In this document: positions 62,835-64,000 of the stretch, piece after piece | Layout: every line of letters begins with the position of its first letter | Position numbering within the stretch: position 1 is the first letter of the stretch | Assembly (NCBI GenBank): GCA_963798325.1 | Contig: CAWCSS010000008.1 | Location: 558,001 to 622,000 of the forward strand | Length of the DNA: 64,000 nucleotides | Direction of reading: 5' to 3' | Source of the DNA: Solirubrobacter sp963798325 | GTDB taxonomy: Bacteria; Actinomycetota; Thermoleophilia; Solirubrobacterales; Solirubrobacteraceae | Notes under the pieces: model-generated | Databases searched by the model: none | Seen by the model: only the letters and a program-made list of their open reading frames with translations | Told to the model about the DNA's origin: nothing | Program-made: the position numbers and the translations under genes

Positions 62835-64000
62835 GCGAGCTGACCTCTCCCCACGTCCAGCGGACGGCGACCGCGGTCGCGGACGGGGCGCACGTCCTCG
62901 TCCGCGGCCACATCGGCGATACCGCGGTCTGGCGCGGGCACGTGATCGTCGAGCCGGCGGCGATGGCGGCCGAGCTCGAGCAGATCGCGGGCACCCGCGT
63001 GGTCGTCGTCGGCGACGCCGCCGACGGCCTGCGGGCGCTGGACCCGGCGCACCGCGCCGAGGTCGAGCGCCTGCTCGCCGGCTCGGCCCGTCGCGGCGAC
63101 GACAACGGCGCTGGGGGCCGCACCGGCGGCCCGAGCCCGATCGACGTCGCGCGCGGGGTGCGCGCCCTGCTCGCCCAGAACCAGTGCCCGCTGGTCGTGA
63201 TCCTGCGCGACTGCGACCTGCTGCTGAACACCAACAGCGACTCGGGCCGGCGTGCGGTCGCGATCATCCGCCGCGCCATGGAGGAGGCCGCGTGCGTCGC
63301 GCAGTCCGGCCCGGTCGCGCACCGCAACGCGCTCGTCCTGCTCGCGGGCGCCGAGCTGCCGTGCCTCGGCCACGTCCACGATCTCGTGGCCGTGCAGGCC
63401 GACGTTCCCGCCGAGGACGCCCTGCGCGCGATGATCGCGGAGATCGCCGACGGGTTCCACGGCGCGGGCACGCCGGCGTCGGACGGGACCCGGCGGATGC
63501 TCGCCCGCGCGCTGGAAGGGCTGCCCGCGCACGCGGTCGAGCGGGTGCGCCGTGCCTCGCACCCGCTCCGCATCGGCCTCGACGAGCCCGTGCGGCTCGC
63601 CCGTCACGCCGCCCGCCGGGCCAAGCAGGGGCGCACGTTCGACGAGTTCGACGTGGACGTGATCCTCGCCCGTGTCGGCCGCGAGGTCGGCGGCCAGCCG
63701 CACGCGCTCGTGGCGCTGCGCGTGGCCCTGCACCGCGCCGGCCGCGGGAACGAGCACCGCCCGGCGCTCGAGGCCAGCCGTGCCCCCGCGCTGGTGCTGC
63801 TGTTCTGCGGCCCGCCCGGCGTCGGCAAGACCGAGACCGCGCGCGCGATCCAGCGCGCGCTCAGCGGCAACCCCAACGACATGCTGCGCTTCAACTGCGC
63901 GGCCGAGCTCTCCCAGCCCCACTCGGTCGCGCGGCTGGTCGGGGCCCCTCCCGGCTACGTCGGGCACGAGGCGGGCGGCCTGCTCACCGAGGCGCTCGCC
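62831..64000 (+). CDS. ClpB-like AAA+ ATPase, 3' truncated by window edge
   Basis: At least 390 residues visible; the frame is open at the right edge. Residues 1-220 form a Rossmann-like region without a P-loop (TRVVVVGDAADGLRALDP; CPLVVILRDCDLLLNTNSDS; NALVLLAGAELPCLGHVHDL), perhaps an inactive ATPase-like domain. Residues from about 320 are an AAA+ module: Walker A GPPGVGKT (327-334), then VARLVGAPPGYVGHEAGGLL, the pore-loop region typical of the ClpA/ClpB D2 group. The combination is unusual; Clp unfoldases have a different N-terminus. It is coupled to the 196-residue gene by an ATGA overlap. Confidence 0.82.
   Translation, partial: MSELTSPHVQRTATAVADGAHVLVRGHIGDTAVWRGHVIVEPAAMAAELEQIAGTRVVVVGDAADGLRALDPAHRAEVERLLAGSARRGDDNGAGGRTGGPSPIDVARGVRALLAQNQCPLVVILRDCDLLLNTNSDSGRRAVAIIRRAMEEAACVAQSGPVAHRNALVLLAGAELPCLGHVHDLVAVQADVPAEDALRAMIAEIADGFHGAGTPASDGTRRMLARALEGLPAHAVERVRRASHPLRIGLDEPVRLARHAARRAKQGRTFDEFDVDVILARVGREVGGQPHALVALRVALHRAGRGNEHRPALEASRAPALVLLFCGPPGVGKTETARAIQRALSGNPNDMLRFNCAAELSQPHSVARLVGAPPGYVGHEAGGLLTEALA

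Overview
The window is chromosomal DNA from a very GC-rich bacterium. Almost every third codon position is G or C, GTG and TTG starts are common, and genes are packed with 4-base stop/start overlaps. The gene content (hexameric-type citrate synthase, FurA-KatG, FetAB, AglD/UPF0104 membrane proteins, many small one- or two-helix membrane proteins, STAND ATPases with membrane segments) points to an actinobacterium. I infer class Thermoleophilia, order Solirubrobacterales, but no rRNA or other marker is present to prove it. No tRNA, rRNA, CRISPR array, transposase or phage gene was seen. No gene-free stretch exceeds 300 bases; the longest are 6032-6293 and 22780-23001.

Layout. 1-12.8 kb: housekeeping and small genes (SprT/YgjP-like protease end, SSI-like lipoprotein, GAF/PAS signalling protein, citrate synthase, PfkB kinase, DEAD-box helicase, cyclophilin, MFS exporter, aldehyde dehydrogenase, ECF sigma factor, APH-type kinase). 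12.9-18 kb: secreted GH-A type glycosidase, PRC-barrel-like protein, SixA, M20 peptidase, MutM, PanE-like reductase. 18.2-20.1 kb: a lone gene joining an LQRxAGN motif (as in cargo of extracellular contractile injection systems), an F-box-like segment and a phospholipase-D-like core. 20.1-26.1 kb: peroxide and iron defence (furA-katG behind a clear Fur-type palindrome, then bcp-fetA-fetB), interrupted by a frameshifted secreted protein. 26.1-45 kb: mixed metabolism and regulation (SDR/XRE pair, aldo-keto reductase, PepT, EamA/Lrp pair, two further transporters, AlkA, hydrolase, 1-Cys peroxiredoxin, MarR-GNAT fusion, three AglD/UPF0104 paralogues, LysR, CTP-synthase-like amidotransferase).

45.1-53.9 kb: acetate metabolism. 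acs, a DUF485 protein and ActP read rightward and converge on a second SSS symporter with a small DUF485-like partner and a LytS/LytTR two-component system reading leftward. That second module carries fourteen apparent single-base insertions; since every one is a +1 insertion, I read this as a poor-quality stretch of sequence rather than decay, though decay is not excluded.

54-60.4 kb: the most interesting locus, a three-gene leftward operon with its own near-leaderless promoter. It encodes a 675-residue protein of unknown family, a 207-residue HEAT-like protein and a 1232-residue caspase-like peptidase / STAND NTPase / NACHT NTPase / multi-pass membrane protein. This looks like an NLR-type conflict (possibly anti-phage or programmed-death) system. 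60.4-64 kb: a methyltransferase, then a four-gene run (small secreted protein, membrane protein with an SH3-like segment, 196-residue unknown, ClpB-like AAA+ ATPase) that leaves the window.
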